Numbered from the stretch's first letter, positions 8,223-18,327 are shown. The stretch: DNA of 64,000 nt from Ensifer sp. Root278 (GCF_001429285.1 NZ_LMJJ01000041.1:22939-86938), one strand, 5' to 3'. A program made the numbers and translations. Notes: generated from the letters alone by a model not told the origin.

Positions 8223-9590
8223 ATGCTCGACAAGGCAGGAAAACGGGCCGAGGCACGGACTGACGCAGCCGAGGCGCTCAACTACATGCCGGGTTTCGGC
8301 AATGATTTCGAGACCGAAAGCCTGCCGGGAGCTCTACCGCAGGGCCAGAACAGTCCACAGAAATGCGCCTACGGGCTCTATGCCGAGCAGCTCTCCGGCT
8401 CGCCCTTTACCGCGCCGCGCGGCACCAACGAGCGCTCCTGGCTCTACCGCATCCGCCCGAGCGTCCGCCACACCGGGCGGTTTTCCAAGATCGACTATCC
8501 GCACTGGAAGACGGCGCCGCATGTGGCCGAGCATTCCCTGGCGCTCGGCCAGTTGCGCTGGAACCCGTTGCCGGCGCCCTCGGAAAAACTGAACTTCCTT
8601 GAGGGCATCCGCACCATGACGACGGCGGGCGATGCGCCGACGCAGACCGGAATGGCGGCCCACGCCTATGCCTTCAACGCCGACATGGTGGACGACTATT
8701 TCTTCAATGCCGACGGCGAACTCTTGATCGTTCCGGAAGCGGGCGCGATCCAGGTCTTCACGGAACTCGGCAAGATGGATGTGGAGCCCTCGGAAATCTG
8801 CATCGTGCCGCGCGGCACCATGTTCAAGGTGACGCGGCTTGGTGAAGAGAAGGTCTGGCGCGGCTATATCTGCGAGAACTATGGCGCCAAGTTCACATTG
8901 CCGGATCGCGGCCCGATCGGCGCCAACTGCCTCGCCAATCCGCGCGACTTCAAGACGCCGGTCGCCGCCTTCGAGGAAAAGGAGACGCCCTGCCGCGTGC
9001 ATGTGAAGTGGTGCGGCGGCTTCCATGTGACCGAGATCGGCCATTCACCGCTCGACGTCGTCGCCTGGCACGGCAACTACGCGCCCTACAAATACGACCT
9101 CAAGACCTACTCGCCGGTGGGCGCCATCCTCTTCGATCATCCGGACCCGTCGATCTTCACGGTGCTGACGGCACCCTCGGGCGAAGAGGGTACGGCGAAC
9201 ATCGATTTTGTCATCTTCCCGCCGCGTTGGCTGGTGGCCGAGCACACCTTCCGGCCGCCCTGGTACCACCGCAACATCATGAGCGAGTTCATGGGGCTGA
9301 TCTACGGCCGCTATGACGCCAAGGAAGAAGGTTTCGTGCCCGGCGGCATGAGCCTGCACAACATGATGCTGGCGCACGGGCCGGATGCATCGGGCTACGA
9401 CAAGGCGACAAACAGTGAGTTGAAACCGGTGAAGCTCGACCATACGATGGCCTTCATGTTCGAGACCCGCTTCCCGCAGCAGCTGACCCGCTACGCCGCC
9501 GAACTGAAGACGTTGCAGGACAACTACATCGACTGCTGGACGGATCTCAAGAAGCGCTTCAACGGGACGCCGGAAGGCGATTGGTCTTGA
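8223..9590 (+). CDS. hmgA: Homogentisate 1,2-dioxygenase
   Basis: Ring-cleaving iron(II) dioxygenase of 455 residues that converts homogentisate to maleylacetoacetate. The family opening [13 protein letters not shown] is near residue 20. The metal ligands are seen as His and Glu in [12 protein letters not shown] and His in [10 protein letters not shown]. The ATG at 8223 is preceded by GGGAGGAGG and avoids overlap with the divergent MarR gene, whereas the open frame continues upstream to 8031. It begins a four-gene operon; the TGA overlaps the likely TTG start of the next gene (TTGA). Length and motifs are normal for the family. Confidence 0.96.
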   Translation: MLDKAGKRAEARTDAAEALNYMPGFGNDFETESLPGALPQGQNSPQKCAYGLYAEQLSGSPFTAPRGTNERSWLYRIRPSVRHTGRFSKIDYPHWKTAPHVAEHSLALGQLRWNPLPAPSEKLNFLEGIRTMTTAGDAPTQTGMAAHAYAFNADMVDDYFFNADGELLIVPEAGAIQVFTELGKMDVEPSEICIVPRGTMFKVTRLGEEKVWRGYICENYGAKFTLPDRGPIGANCLANPRDFKTPVAAFEEKETPCRVHVKWCGGFHVTEIGHSPLDVVAWHGNYAPYKYDLKTYSPVGAILFDHPDPSIFTVLTAPSGEEGTANIDFVIFPPRWLVAEHTFRPPWYHRNIMSEFMGLIYGRYDAKEEGFVPGGMSLHNMMLAHGPDASGYDKATNSELKPVKLDHTMAFMFETRFPQQLTRYAAELKTLQDNYIDCWTDLKKRFNGTPEGDWS

Positions 9591-10456
9591 GTTCACGCCT
9601 CGTTTTGCTTGGCAGCAAGGGTGGTCCGGCGATCCGGCCGGGCGGCCCGTGGCCGACCTCGTCATTGCTTCAAATCGGCGGCCGTTCGATCGTGGTCGAT
9701 TGCGGCCTTGGCGTTACCCGCGGAGTAACGGATGCCGGCGTGCCGCTGAAGGCGCTGGACCTGATCGTCATCACCCACCTGCATTCGGATCATGTGCTTG
9801 AGCTTGGTCCGTTGATCCACACGGCCTGGACCGCGGGGCTCGCGCATCCAGTGCGCGTCTTCGGCCCCGCCGGGACACGCGCCTATTGGCAGGGCTTCCT
9901 TCAGGCGATGGCCTTCGACATCGATATTCGCATCGTCGATGAAGGCCGGCCGGACCTGTGCGCTCTTGTCGACGTCGTCGAGTTTTCCGAGGGCGCGGTC
10001 TTTTCGGAGAACGGCCTGACCGTGTCGGCGCTACGCGTCGATCATCCGCCAGTCACCGACTGTTTCGCGCTGCGGTTCGATCATGCGGAGGGCTCGGTCG
10101 TCTTTTCCGCTGATACGGCCTATTTTCCGCCGCTCGCTGATTTCGCCCGAGGGGCTGACATTCTCGTGCACGAAGCGATGCTCGCCGAAGGCGTCGACCG
10201 GCTGGTGGCGCGCACCGGCAACGGCGCGCGATTGAAGGAGCACCTGCTTGCGAGCCACACATTCGCCGAACAGGCGGCCGCGATCGCAACGTCCGCCGGC
10301 GTCGGTCGGCTGGTGCTGCACCACCTCATTCCGGCCGATGATCCCGAGATAACGCAAGGCCATTGGATTGCGGCGACCCGCAAAAGCTGGGCAGGCGCCT
10401 TGACGATCGCCGCCGACGGCCTTGTTGTGAGACTTGCGGACGATTCGCCCGCTTAA
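9587..10456 (+). CDS. MBL-fold metallo-hydrolase in the homogentisate operon
   Basis: Metallo-beta-lactamase-fold protein of about 289 residues, related to RNase Z and arylsulfatase-like enzymes. Zinc ligands are visible in THLHSDH, in the Asp of FSADTAYF, and in late His residues (LASHTF, LHHLIP). I prefer the TTG at 9587, overlapping the hmgA stop, because GGAAGG at 9572-9577 is then nine bases away; a TTG at 9581 is too close. It is translationally coupled between hmgA and fahA, so a role in aromatic catabolism is likely, for example hydrolysis of a side product, but no known pathway step needs it. Substrate unknown. Confidence 0.78.
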   Translation: MSSRLVLLGSKGGPAIRPGGPWPTSSLLQIGGRSIVVDCGLGVTRGVTDAGVPLKALDLIVITHLHSDHVLELGPLIHTAWTAGLAHPVRVFGPAGTRAYWQGFLQAMAFDIDIRIVDEGRPDLCALVDVVEFSEGAVFSENGLTVSALRVDHPPVTDCFALRFDHAEGSVVFSADTAYFPPLADFARGADILVHEAMLAEGVDRLVARTGNGARLKEHLLASHTFAEQAAAIATSAGVGRLVLHHLIPADDPEITQGHWIAATRKSWAGALTIAADGLVVRLADDSPA

Positions 10457-10525
10457 AACAACTCCGCGAAGGCCGCGCAGCGGCTTTCGGTCCGGAACAA
10501 TGAGAAGATTGAGAGGGAGGACTGC

Positions 10526-11542
10526 ATGAAACTGGCGACACTCAAGGACAGTACGCGCGACGGAAAGCTCGTGGTCGTCTCTCGCGATCTCACCCGCTGC
10601 TCCGAGGTCGGGCATATCGCCCGTACGCTGCAGGCAGCGCTCGACGACTGGGAACACGCAGGCCCGCGGCTTGCCCGCGTGGCCGAGGGGATCGAGACCG
10701 GCTCGCAGCCGACGATCCGGTTCCATGAACACGACGCCCTGTCGCCGTTGCCGCGCGCTTACCAATGGGCCGACGGCTCGGCCTACGTCAATCACGTCGA
10801 GCTCGTCCGCAAGGCCCGCAATGCCGAAATGCCGGCAAGCTTCTGGACCGACCCGCTGATGTATCAAGGCGGCTCCGACAGCTTCATCGCGCCGCGCGAT
10901 CCGATCCCGCTTGCCGACGAAAGCTGGGGCGTCGACATGGAGGGCGAGGTCGCCGTCATCGTCGACGACGTGCCGATGGGCGCTACCAATGACGAGGCGC
11001 GCGCTGCGATCCGCCTGGTGATGCTGGTCAACGACGTATCGTTGCGTGGCCTCATCCCGGCCGAGCTTGCCAAGGGTTTCGGCTTCTTCCAGTCAAAGCC
11101 GTCTTCTGCCTTTTCGCCGGTCGCCGTTTCCCCGGATGAATTGGGTGAGGCCTGGGACGGCGGCAAGCTGCATCTGCCGCTCTGCGTCGACATCAACGGC
11201 AAGCCCTTCGGCCGAGCCAATGCCGGCATCGACATGACCTTCGATTTCGCCCAACTGGTCGCGCATGCGGCCAAGACCCGGCCGCTTTCTGCCGGCACGA
11301 TTATCGGCTCGGGCACGGTCTCCAACAAGCTTGACGGCGGACCGGGCAAGCCGGTCGCAGAGGGCGGTGCCGGTTATTCCTGCATCGCGGAGCTGCGCAT
11401 GATCGAAACCATCGTCGGTGGTGCGGCGAAGACGCATTTCCTGAGGGTCGGTGACGTCGTGCGCATCGAGATGAAGGACAAGACCGGCCATTCGATCTTC
11501 GGCGCTATCGAACAGACCGTCGAAGCCTACAACAAGGCCTAA
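10526..11542 (+). CDS. fahA: Fumarylacetoacetate hydrolase-family enzyme (fumarylacetoacetase)
   Basis: Protein of 338 residues with the FAH fold. It is predicted to cleave fumarylacetoacetate to fumarate and acetoacetate, the last step of the homogentisate route. Metal-binding acidic residues are visible in DMEGEVAVIVDD, and the family segments GFGFFQSKPSSAFSP and GTIIGSGTVSN are intact. GGGAGGA precedes the ATG. It follows the MBL-fold gene by 69 bases and precedes the maleylacetoacetate isomerase by 29. The bacterial FAH superfamily is broad, so assignment to fumarylacetoacetase rests largely on the neighbours hmgA and maiA. Confidence 0.9.
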   Translation: MKLATLKDSTRDGKLVVVSRDLTRCSEVGHIARTLQAALDDWEHAGPRLARVAEGIETGSQPTIRFHEHDALSPLPRAYQWADGSAYVNHVELVRKARNAEMPASFWTDPLMYQGGSDSFIAPRDPIPLADESWGVDMEGEVAVIVDDVPMGATNDEARAAIRLVMLVNDVSLRGLIPAELAKGFGFFQSKPSSAFSPVAVSPDELGEAWDGGKLHLPLCVDINGKPFGRANAGIDMTFDFAQLVAHAAKTRPLSAGTIIGSGTVSNKLDGGPGKPVAEGGAGYSCIAELRMIETIVGGAAKTHFLRVGDVVRIEMKDKTGHSIFGAIEQTVEAYNKA

Positions 11543-11571
11543 ACGGCTGAACGACAAGAACGGGCAAAGGC

Positions 11572-12210
11572 ATGAGCGAGACCGTCCTTTACGAATACTG
11601 GCGTTCGTCGGCGAGCTATCGGGTGCGCATTGCGCTCAACAGCCTCGGCGAAAGCTATCGTTCGGTGCCGGTCGATCTGCTCGCCAAGGCGCACAAGGCG
11701 CCGGAGCATCTGGCGCGCAATCCGCAGGGGCTCGTGCCCGTTCTCGACATCGATGGCGAGCGCTTCACGCAATCGCTCGCCACCATCGAATATCTCGCCG
11801 AGACACGCAGCAATGCCGGTTTCCTGCCTGACGATGCCGTCGGGCGCCAGCGGGTGCGCATGCTCTCCTACGCGATCGCGATGGACATCCATCCCGTCTG
11901 CAATCTCGGCGTGATCTCCTATGTCATGGCCAATGCCGAGGACGGTGAGGCGGCGCGGCGCAACTGGATGCGCAAGTTCATCGGCGAGGGACTTGCCGCC
12001 TTCGAACAGCTGCTCGACCATCCCGCAACCGGCCGGTTCTGCCATGGCGACAGCCCGTCGATGGCGGATTTCTGCCTCGTGCCGCAGGTCTACAATGCCC
12101 GCCGCTGGGAGGTGGATCTCAGCGCTTGCCCACGGCTTGTCGCGATCGATCAGAATTGTTCGGAGATCGAGGCATTCGCCCGCGCTCACCCGGATCGCAC
12201 GACGCGCTGA
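11572..12210 (+). CDS. maiA: Maleylacetoacetate isomerase (zeta-class GST)
   Basis: Glutathione-dependent isomerase of 212 residues turning maleylacetoacetate into fumarylacetoacetate. It has an N-terminal thioredoxin fold (about 1-85) and an all-helical C-terminal domain. The zeta-class signature is normally SSCSxRVRIAL; here it reads SSASYRVRIAL, so Ala replaces the usual Cys while the two serines and the arginines remain. The QSLATIEYL glutathione-site segment is intact. It ends the hmgA operon. Function is expected to be retained, since the first serine rather than the cysteine is considered essential in the family. Confidence 0.92.
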   Translation: MSETVLYEYWRSSASYRVRIALNSLGESYRSVPVDLLAKAHKAPEHLARNPQGLVPVLDIDGERFTQSLATIEYLAETRSNAGFLPDDAVGRQRVRMLSYAIAMDIHPVCNLGVISYVMANAEDGEAARRNWMRKFIGEGLAAFEQLLDHPATGRFCHGDSPSMADFCLVPQVYNARRWEVDLSACPRLVAIDQNCSEIEAFARAHPDRTTR

Positions 12211-12234
12211 CCGGTGCGGTTGTCCGTTCCGTTC

Positions 12235-12290
12235 CTTCAGACATCATCTGACTGAAGCTGCCTTGTGCTGACCGGCCTCATCTGGCCGGT
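12235..12290 (+). terminator. Possible terminator after maiA
   Basis: Two hairpins follow the operon: CTTCAG (12235-12240) with CTGAAG (12252-12257), and ACCGGCC (12271-12277) with GGCCGGT (12284-12290). Neither has a real T-run, so termination efficiency is uncertain. Confidence 0.4.
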
Positions 12291-12404
12291 TCCGTCAAAC
12301 GGATGTCGCGAATGGATCGACGGCCGGGCCAAGGCCGCGCTAGTTTTTGTGTGACTGGCCGTATAAGGGGGGCCGGAAAAACCTCTGGAGCGAGAGATCT
12401 ACCG

Positions 12405-13289
12405 ATGAAAAGCTATGTGCTGAACGTCAGCTGCAAGACCACCCGTGGCATCGTTGCCGCCATCACCGGCTATCTCGCCGAAAAGGGCTGTTACATTTCG
12501 GACAGTTCGCAGTTCGATGACCTCGAAACCGGCCTGTTCTTCATGCGCCTCACCTTCATCAGCCAGGAGGGCGCCACGCTCGACGAGCTGAAAGCGGGCT
12601 TCGAGCCGGTGGTCAAGCGCTTCGACATGAATGCGGAGATCCGCGACAGCGAAGAGCGCATGAAGGTGCTGCTGATGGTGTCGCGTTTCGGCCATTGCCT
12701 CAACGACCTGCTCTACCGCTGGAAGATCGGCGCGCTGCCGATCGATATCGTCGGGGTCGTCTCCAACCACTTCGACTATCAGAAGGTGGTGGTCAACCAC
12801 GACATTCCCTTCCACTACATCAAGGTGACGAAGGAGAACAAGCCGAAGGCGGAAGCCCAGCTCCTAGAGCTCGTCGAACAGACCGGCGCCGACCTGATCG
12901 TGCTCGCCCGCTATATGCAGGTCCTGTCCGATGCGCTCTGCAAGAAGATGTCGGGCCGCATCATCAACATCCACCACTCCTTCCTGCCGTCGTTCAAGGG
13001 CGCCAACCCGTACAAGCAGGCCTATGAGCGCGGCGTGAAGCTGATTGGTGCTACGGCGCATTATGTCACCGCCGATCTCGACGAGGGCCCGATCATCGAG
13101 CAGGATATCGCCCGCATCACCCATGCCCAGAGCGCGGAAGACTATGTCTCGATCGGCCGCGACGTCGAGAGCCAGGTGTTGGCCCGTGCGGTACACGCCC
13201 ATATCCACAACCGCTGCTTCATCAACGGCAACCGCGTCGTCGTCTTCCCGCCGAGCCCGGGTTCCTACGCTTCCGAGCGCATGGGCTGA
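12405..13289 (+). CDS. purU: Formyltetrahydrofolate deformylase
   Basis: Protein of 294 residues that hydrolyses 10-formyltetrahydrofolate to formate and tetrahydrofolate, balancing one-carbon pools. An N-terminal ACT domain (about 1-85) precedes a formyltransferase-fold domain. The catalytic block is visible as NIHHSFLPSFKGANPY, with a downstream Asp in TADLDEGPIIEQD. The ATG at 12405 gives the standard length; an upstream frame to 12303 is not family-like. It is a single gene after a 194-base gap, convergent with the thiolase gene across a shared terminator. Confidence 0.95.
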   Translation: MKSYVLNVSCKTTRGIVAAITGYLAEKGCYISDSSQFDDLETGLFFMRLTFISQEGATLDELKAGFEPVVKRFDMNAEIRDSEERMKVLLMVSRFGHCLNDLLYRWKIGALPIDIVGVVSNHFDYQKVVVNHDIPFHYIKVTKENKPKAEAQLLELVEQTGADLIVLARYMQVLSDALCKKMSGRIINIHHSFLPSFKGANPYKQAYERGVKLIGATAHYVTADLDEGPIIEQDIARITHAQSAEDYVSIGRDVESQVLARAVHAHIHNRCFINGNRVVVFPPSPGSYASERMG

Positions 13290-13357
13290 GGTATGGGAAA
13301 TCCGGCCCTCTCGCCGCCAAGCGGGTGAGAGGCTCGGGGGACAAATCGTCCGCTGAA

Positions 13358-13397
13358 AATGAGAAGCGCCACCCGTTTCGACCGGTGGCGCTCATTT
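13358..13397. terminator. Bidirectional terminator between purU and the thiolase gene
   Basis: A nine-base perfect stem (13365-13373 with 13384-13392) is extended by AAATG/CATTT outside a small bulge. A-rich and T-rich flanks on the two sides make it usable by both converging transcripts. Confidence 0.72.
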
Positions 13398-13398
13398 G

Positions 13399-14580
13399 TT
13401 AGTGCAACAGTTCCAGTCCGACCGCCGTCGCCTCGCCGCCGCCGATGCAGAGCGAGGCAATGCCGCGCTTGACGCCCTTCGCGCGCATGGCGTGCAAGAG
13501 CGTCACGATGATGCGGGCGCCCGAGGCGCCGATCGGGTGGCCGAGCGCGCAGGCGCCCCCGTTAATGTTGACGATATCGTCGGAAAGCCCGAGATCGCGG
13601 ATCGCGGCCATCGCCACCACGGCGAAGGCCTCGTTGATTTCGTAGAGGCCGACGCTGCCTTTCTCCCAGCCGAGCTTGGCCATCAGCTTGTCGATCGCGC
13701 CGATCGGCGCGGTGGTAAACCAGGCCGGTTCCTGCGCATGGCCGGCATGGCCAGCGACGATGGCAAGGGGCGTCAGTCCGCGCTTTTCCGCCTCGCTTGC
13801 ACGCATCAAAATCAGCGCCGCTGCACCGTCGGAGATCGACGACGAATTGGCCGCCGTCACGCTGCCGCCGTCACGGAAGGCGGCTTTCAGCTTCGGGATC
13901 TTTGCAGGATCCGATTTGGTCGGCTGCTCGTCGCGATCAAGGTTGGCGGTCTGGCGTTTGCCGGCGCCGCTGACCGCCACTATTTCCTCGGCAAAGGAAC
14001 CATCCTCAGCCGCCCGGTTGGCGCGCTCCAGCGAGCGAAGCGCAAACGCGTCCTGATCGGTGCGCGAGAACTGGTAGTGTTCGGCCGTATCCTCGGCATA
14101 GGTGCCCATCAGCCGGCCGGAGTAGGCGTCTTCGAGGCCGTCGAGGAACATATGGTCCTTGATCTCACCATGTCCCAGGCGGAAACCGCCGCGCGCCTTT
14201 GGCAACAAGTAGGGAGCGTTGGTCATCGACTCCATGCCGCCGACGGCCAGCACCGACGCGCTGCCCGAAAAGAGCGCGTCGTGGCCGAGCATCAGCGCTT
14301 TCATGCCGGAGCCGCAGACTTTGGAGATGGTCGTCGCCGGCGTTTCCTTGCCGAGGCCTGCGCCAAGAGCGGCCTGGCGCGCCGGGTTCTGGCCAATGCC
14401 GGCCGGTAGCACATTGCCCATCAGCACCTCGTCGACAGCTTCAAGGCCGGCGCGACCAAGTGCTGCCTTCAGCGCGATGGCGCCGATTTCCGGCGCGGTC
14501 AAATCCTTGAGGCTGCCCTGAAAGGCGCCCATTGGGGTGCGGGCCGCCGAAACGATGACGATAGGGTCAATTCTGCTCAT
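13399..14580 (-). CDS. Acetyl-CoA acetyltransferase (thiolase)
   Basis: Thiolase of 393 residues, cleaving 3-ketoacyl-CoA or condensing acetyl-CoA. The three catalytic signatures are present: Cys in [11 protein letters not shown] (about residue 89), His in [12 protein letters not shown] and Cys in [10 protein letters not shown]. It lies 45 bases downstream of lpd on the same strand and is probably cotranscribed with the branched-chain oxoacid dehydrogenase, where it could act on acetoacetyl-CoA from leucine or 2-methylacetoacetyl-CoA from isoleucine. Sequence alone does not separate biosynthetic (PhbA-like) from degradative thiolases. Confidence 0.9.
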   Translation of the reverse strand: MSRIDPIVIVSAARTPMGAFQGSLKDLTAPEIGAIALKAALGRAGLEAVDEVLMGNVLPAGIGQNPARQAALGAGLGKETPATTISKVCGSGMKALMLGHDALFSGSASVLAVGGMESMTNAPYLLPKARGGFRLGHGEIKDHMFLDGLEDAYSGRLMGTYAEDTAEHYQFSRTDQDAFALRSLERANRAAEDGSFAEEIVAVSGAGKRQTANLDRDEQPTKSDPAKIPKLKAAFRDGGSVTAANSSSISDGAAALILMRASEAEKRGLTPLAIVAGHAGHAQEPAWFTTAPIGAIDKLMAKLGWEKGSVGLYEINEAFAVVAMAAIRDLGLSDDIVNINGGACALGHPIGASGARIIVTLLHAMRAKGVKRGIASLCIGGGEATAVGLELLH

Positions 14581-14625
14581 GTCTTTCTCCCATACGGCAA
14601 TGGTTGGCGCTAGTGGGTGCCACCG

Positions 14626-16020
14626 TCAGATATGCAGCGCGTGCCCGAGCGCCTTCAACGCGGACTCCTGAAAGGCCTCCGATTGTGTCGGGTGGGCATG
14701 GATCGTGCCGGCGATGTCTTCGAGCCGCGCGCCCATCTCAATCGCCAGGCTGAAGCTTGCCGAGAGTTCCGAGACGCCGTGGCCGACGGCCTGGATGCCG
14801 AGCACCAGGTGGTTGTCGGCGCGGGCAACGATGCGGACGAAACCGTCTTCGGCAAGCGTCGTCATCGCCCGGCCGTTCGCCTGGAAGGGGAACTGGCCGA
14901 TCTTGATCTCGATGCCGCTCGCGCGCGCCTCGTCGGGTGAGAGCCCTGATGTGACGATCTCGGGATCGGTGAAGCAGACCGCCGGGATGCAGCGCTTGTC
15001 CCAGCTTCGTTTATGCCCGGCGACGATCTCCGCCACCATCTCGCCTTGCGCCATGGCGCGATGCGCCAGCATCGGCTCGCCGGTGACGTCGCCGATCGCG
15101 TAGATGCCGCGCATGGAGGTGCGGCACTGGTCGTCGATGCGGATGAAGCGGCCGGTGCGGTCGAGGTCGATCTCCTCCAGGCCGAAGCCTTCGGTCACCG
15201 GCTTGCGGCCGACGGTGACGAGCACCTTTTCGGCGGCGACATCGATGGCGCGACCGTTGTGCTCGGCATGCAGGCTGCCGGTCTCGGCGGAGTAGCTCTT
15301 GGCAACCGTCTGGGTGAAGACTTCGATGCCGAGCTCGCCTAGGCGCTTGCCGATCGGCTTCGTCAGATCCGCGTCGTACTGCGGCAGGATGCGCGTCAGC
15401 GCCTCGACGATGGTGACATGGCTGCCGAGCTTGGCGAAGGCGGTGCCGAGTTCCAGACCGATATAGCCGCCGCCGATGACGGCGAGGCTCTTCGGCACGC
15501 TCTTCAGCGACAAGGCTTCCGTCGAGGAAATGATCGGCCCGCCGAAGGGCAGGTCCGGCAGTTCGACCGGCGCCGAGCCGGTGGCAATGACGATCGCTTC
15601 GGCGCGGATGCGCTGCAGCCCGATTTCGGTCTCGACATCGACGGTCTTGCCATCGACGAAGCGGGCGGCGCCGATCACGGCCTTGACGCCGGCCTTTTTC
15701 AGAAGCCCGGTGACGCCGCCGTTCAGCCGGCCGACGATGCCGTCCTTCCAGGCGACGGTATGGGCGAGGTCGATCGACGGATTGGCCAGAGAGAGGCCGA
15801 GCGGGTTGCGGCCGGAGGCGGCCGCGCGCAGCTTGTGAAACTCTTCGGCCGCGTGGATCAGGGCCTTCGAGGGAATGCAGCCGACATTGAGGCAGGTGCC
15901 GCCGGCCTTGGCCTTTTCGACGATGACCGTGTCGATGCCGAGCTGGCCGGCGCGGATGGCTGCGATGTAGCCGCCGGGGCCGGCGCCGATCACGAGCAGC
16001 TTGCAGGATATTTCCTTCAT
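14626..16020 (-). CDS. lpd: Dihydrolipoyl dehydrogenase (E3 of the branched-chain complex)
   Basis: FAD-dependent disulfide oxidoreductase of 464 residues that reoxidises dihydrolipoamide. Seen are the FAD motif GAGPGGYIAAIRAGQLG (about 12-28), the redox pair in GGTCLNVGCIPSK, the NAD motif GGGYIGLELG and the C-terminal active-site His/Glu in HAHPTQSEAF. It follows the E2 gene by seven bases, so it is the dedicated E3 of this operon rather than that of pyruvate dehydrogenase. Length and all key residues are normal. Confidence 0.95.
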   Translation of the reverse strand: MKEISCKLLVIGAGPGGYIAAIRAGQLGIDTVIVEKAKAGGTCLNVGCIPSKALIHAAEEFHKLRAAASGRNPLGLSLANPSIDLAHTVAWKDGIVGRLNGGVTGLLKKAGVKAVIGAARFVDGKTVDVETEIGLQRIRAEAIVIATGSAPVELPDLPFGGPIISSTEALSLKSVPKSLAVIGGGYIGLELGTAFAKLGSHVTIVEALTRILPQYDADLTKPIGKRLGELGIEVFTQTVAKSYSAETGSLHAEHNGRAIDVAAEKVLVTVGRKPVTEGFGLEEIDLDRTGRFIRIDDQCRTSMRGIYAIGDVTGEPMLAHRAMAQGEMVAEIVAGHKRSWDKRCIPAVCFTDPEIVTSGLSPDEARASGIEIKIGQFPFQANGRAMTTLAEDGFVRIVARADNHLVLGIQAVGHGVSELSASFSLAIEMGARLEDIAGTIHAHPTQSEAFQESALKALGHALHI

Positions 16021-16027
16021 GATCGCC

Positions 16028-17311
16028 TCAGGCCTCCACGAAAATTAGCGCCGGGGTTTCGAGCAGGGTTTTCAGCCGCTGCACGAAGACGGCCGCATCC
16101 CAGCCGTCGATGACGCGGTGGTCGAAGCTCGAGGACAGGTTCATGATCTTGCGCGGCACGAACTGCGTGCCGTCCCAGACCGGCCTGATCGCAAGCTTGT
16201 TGACGCCGACGATCGCCACTTCCGGATGGTTGATGACCGGGGTGGTGACGATGCCGCCGAGCGCGCCGAGCGACGAGATGGTGATCGTCGATCCGGTCAA
16301 CTCGTCGCGGGTGGCCGTGCCGGTGCGGGCCGCTTCCGCCAGACGGTTGAGTTCGGTGGCGCAATCCCAGATGCCGCGTGCTTCGGCATGGCGCACGACC
16401 GGGACGGTGAGGCCGGCGGGTGTCTGGGTGGCGATGCCGATATGCACGGCGTGATGGCGGTGGATGATGCCGGGACCGTCGTCGAAGATCGCGTTGACGG
16501 CGGGCTGATCGGCAATGGTGCGGACCAGCGCGCGCATCAGATAGGGCAGGATCGTCAGCTTCGGTTGATCCGGCTTGCGGTCGCGGTTCATCGTCGTCCG
16601 CAGGTCCTCGAGCGCTGTCATATCCACTTCTTCCACATAGGTGATGTGGGGAATGCGCGAGGTCGAAAGCGACATCTTCTCGGCGATGCGGCGGCGAAGG
16701 CCGGTCACCTTGATCTCGTCGACCGCGGTCTTGCGCTGCAGGCCGGCGGGCGCCGGCGCCGGCTGGGCGCCGCGGGCGATGAACTGGTCGAGATCATCAT
16801 GAGTGATGCGGCCGGCCGGACCGGTGCCGGCCACCTGGCGCAGGTCGACGCCGCTTTCCTTGGCGCGCAGGCGCACGGCCGGCGAGGCCAGTGCTTTTTC
16901 CAGCCGCTCGCCGGTCGCGTGGCCATTCGCGATCGGTGCCTTCGCCTCGACTTTGACGGGTTGCGTAGGCTTGGCGACTGGGGCGGGTGCCTCGACCTTT
17001 ACGGCGGGCTGTTCTTCCGCCTTTGCTGCCAGCTTGTTGTCAACAGCCGGTGCGGCTGTTTCCCCCTCACCGGCGATTTCGATGCGCACCAGCGGCGCCT
17101 TCACCGCGACGGTGTCACCCACTTCGGCACCGAGCCAGAGCACGGTGCCGGTGACGGGCGAGGGGATTTCGACGGTCGCCTTGTCGGTCATGACGGCGGC
17201 GAGCACCATGTCCTCGCGAACGGGATCGCCAGGCTTCACGTGCCATTCCACGAGTTCGGCCTCAGCCACGCCTTCGCCGACATCGGGCATCTTGATTACG
17301 AATTCGCCCAT
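16028..17311 (-). CDS. bkdB: Branched-chain 2-oxoacid dehydrogenase E2 (lipoyl acyltransferase)
   Basis: Core subunit of 427 residues. One N-terminal lipoyl domain (1-80, lipoyl-lysine in MTDKATVEIPSP) is followed by an Ala/Pro/Lys-rich linker, a peripheral-subunit-binding domain (about 137-175, SPAVRLRAKESGVDL) and a catalytic acyltransferase domain ending in SSFDHRVIDGWDA with the HxxxDG motif. It transfers isobutyryl, isovaleryl or 2-methylbutyryl groups to CoA. It is packed between the E1 beta and E3 genes with gaps of one and seven bases. Confidence 0.95.
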   Translation of the reverse strand: MGEFVIKMPDVGEGVAEAELVEWHVKPGDPVREDMVLAAVMTDKATVEIPSPVTGTVLWLGAEVGDTVAVKAPLVRIEIAGEGETAAPAVDNKLAAKAEEQPAVKVEAPAPVAKPTQPVKVEAKAPIANGHATGERLEKALASPAVRLRAKESGVDLRQVAGTGPAGRITHDDLDQFIARGAQPAPAPAGLQRKTAVDEIKVTGLRRRIAEKMSLSTSRIPHITYVEEVDMTALEDLRTTMNRDRKPDQPKLTILPYLMRALVRTIADQPAVNAIFDDGPGIIHRHHAVHIGIATQTPAGLTVPVVRHAEARGIWDCATELNRLAEAARTGTATRDELTGSTITISSLGALGGIVTTPVINHPEVAIVGVNKLAIRPVWDGTQFVPRKIMNLSSSFDHRVIDGWDAAVFVQRLKTLLETPALIFVEA

Positions 17312-17312
17312 C

Positions 17313-18326
17313 TCAGGCCTCCATCACTTCGACGAGCGCGCGTCCGACGCGCGCGGGGCCGGGGAAATAGTCCCATTCCTGGGCGTGCGGGTAGGGCGTG
17401 TCCCAGCCCGCAACGCGCACGACGGGCGCTTCGAGATGGTAGAAGCAATGCTCCTGAACGAGCGAGGCCACTTCGCCGCCGAAGCCTGACGTGAGCGTGG
17501 CCTCATGCACGACGACGCAGCGACCAGTCTTTTCCACCGACTTCACGATCGTATCGAGATCGAGTGGCAGCAGGCTGCGCAGGTCGATCACCTCGGCGTC
17601 GATACCGGTTTCCTCGGCCGCTGCAAGCGCCACGTGCACCATGGTGCCATAGGCGACGACGGTGACGGCGGAGCCCTGACGGCGGATCTCCGCCTTGCCG
17701 ATCGGGATGGTGTAGTGGCCTTCGGGTACCTCGCCGAGGTCATGCTTCGACCACGGGATGACCGGCCGGTCGTGATGGCCGTCGAAGGGACCGTTGTAGA
17801 GCCGCTTCGGCTCCAGGAACATCACCGGATCGGGATCTTCGATCGAAGCGATCAGCAGGCCCTTGGCGTCATAGGGATTGGAGGGCACCACGACCTTGAG
17901 GCCGCAGACATGGGTGAACAGCGCTTCCGGGCTCTGGCTGTGGGTCTGGCCGCCGAAGATGCCGCCGCCGGTCGGCATGCGTAGCACGATCGGGCAGGTG
18001 AAATCGCCGTTGGAGCGGTAGCGGATGCGGGCCGCTTCCTGGGTGATCTGGTCGTAGGCCGGGTACATGTAGTCGGCGAACTGGATCTCGACGCAGGGCT
18101 TCAGCCCATAGGCCGCCATGCCGATCGCCGTGCCGACGATGCCGCTTTCGCTGATCGGTGCATCGAAACAGCGGGTCTTGCCGTATTTCGCCTGTAGCCC
18201 TTGCGTGCAGCGGAAGACGCCGCCGAAATAGCCGACGTCCTCGCCGAAGACGACGACGTTGTCGTCGCGCTCCATGGAGACGTCCATGGCGCTACGCACG
18301 GCTTCGATCATTGTCATTCTGGCCAT
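17313..18326 (-). CDS. bkdA2: Branched-chain 2-oxoacid dehydrogenase E1 beta
   Basis: Protein of 337 residues with the pyrimidine-binding domain of thiamine-diphosphate enzymes (VVFGEDVGYFGGVFR, with the conserved Glu) and the C-terminal transketolase domain. It forms the alpha2beta2 E1 with the upstream gene and decarboxylates the oxoacids of valine, leucine and isoleucine. The ATG at 18326 is one base after the E1 alpha stop; a longer reading to 18425 would lie inside that gene and lacks family similarity. Confidence 0.95.
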   Translation of the reverse strand: MARMTMIEAVRSAMDVSMERDDNVVVFGEDVGYFGGVFRCTQGLQAKYGKTRCFDAPISESGIVGTAIGMAAYGLKPCVEIQFADYMYPAYDQITQEAARIRYRSNGDFTCPIVLRMPTGGGIFGGQTHSQSPEALFTHVCGLKVVVPSNPYDAKGLLIASIEDPDPVMFLEPKRLYNGPFDGHHDRPVIPWSKHDLGEVPEGHYTIPIGKAEIRRQGSAVTVVAYGTMVHVALAAAEETGIDAEVIDLRSLLPLDLDTIVKSVEKTGRCVVVHEATLTSGFGGEVASLVQEHCFYHLEAPVVRVAGWDTPYPHAQEWDYFPGPARVGRALVEVMEA

Positions 18327-18327
18327 G

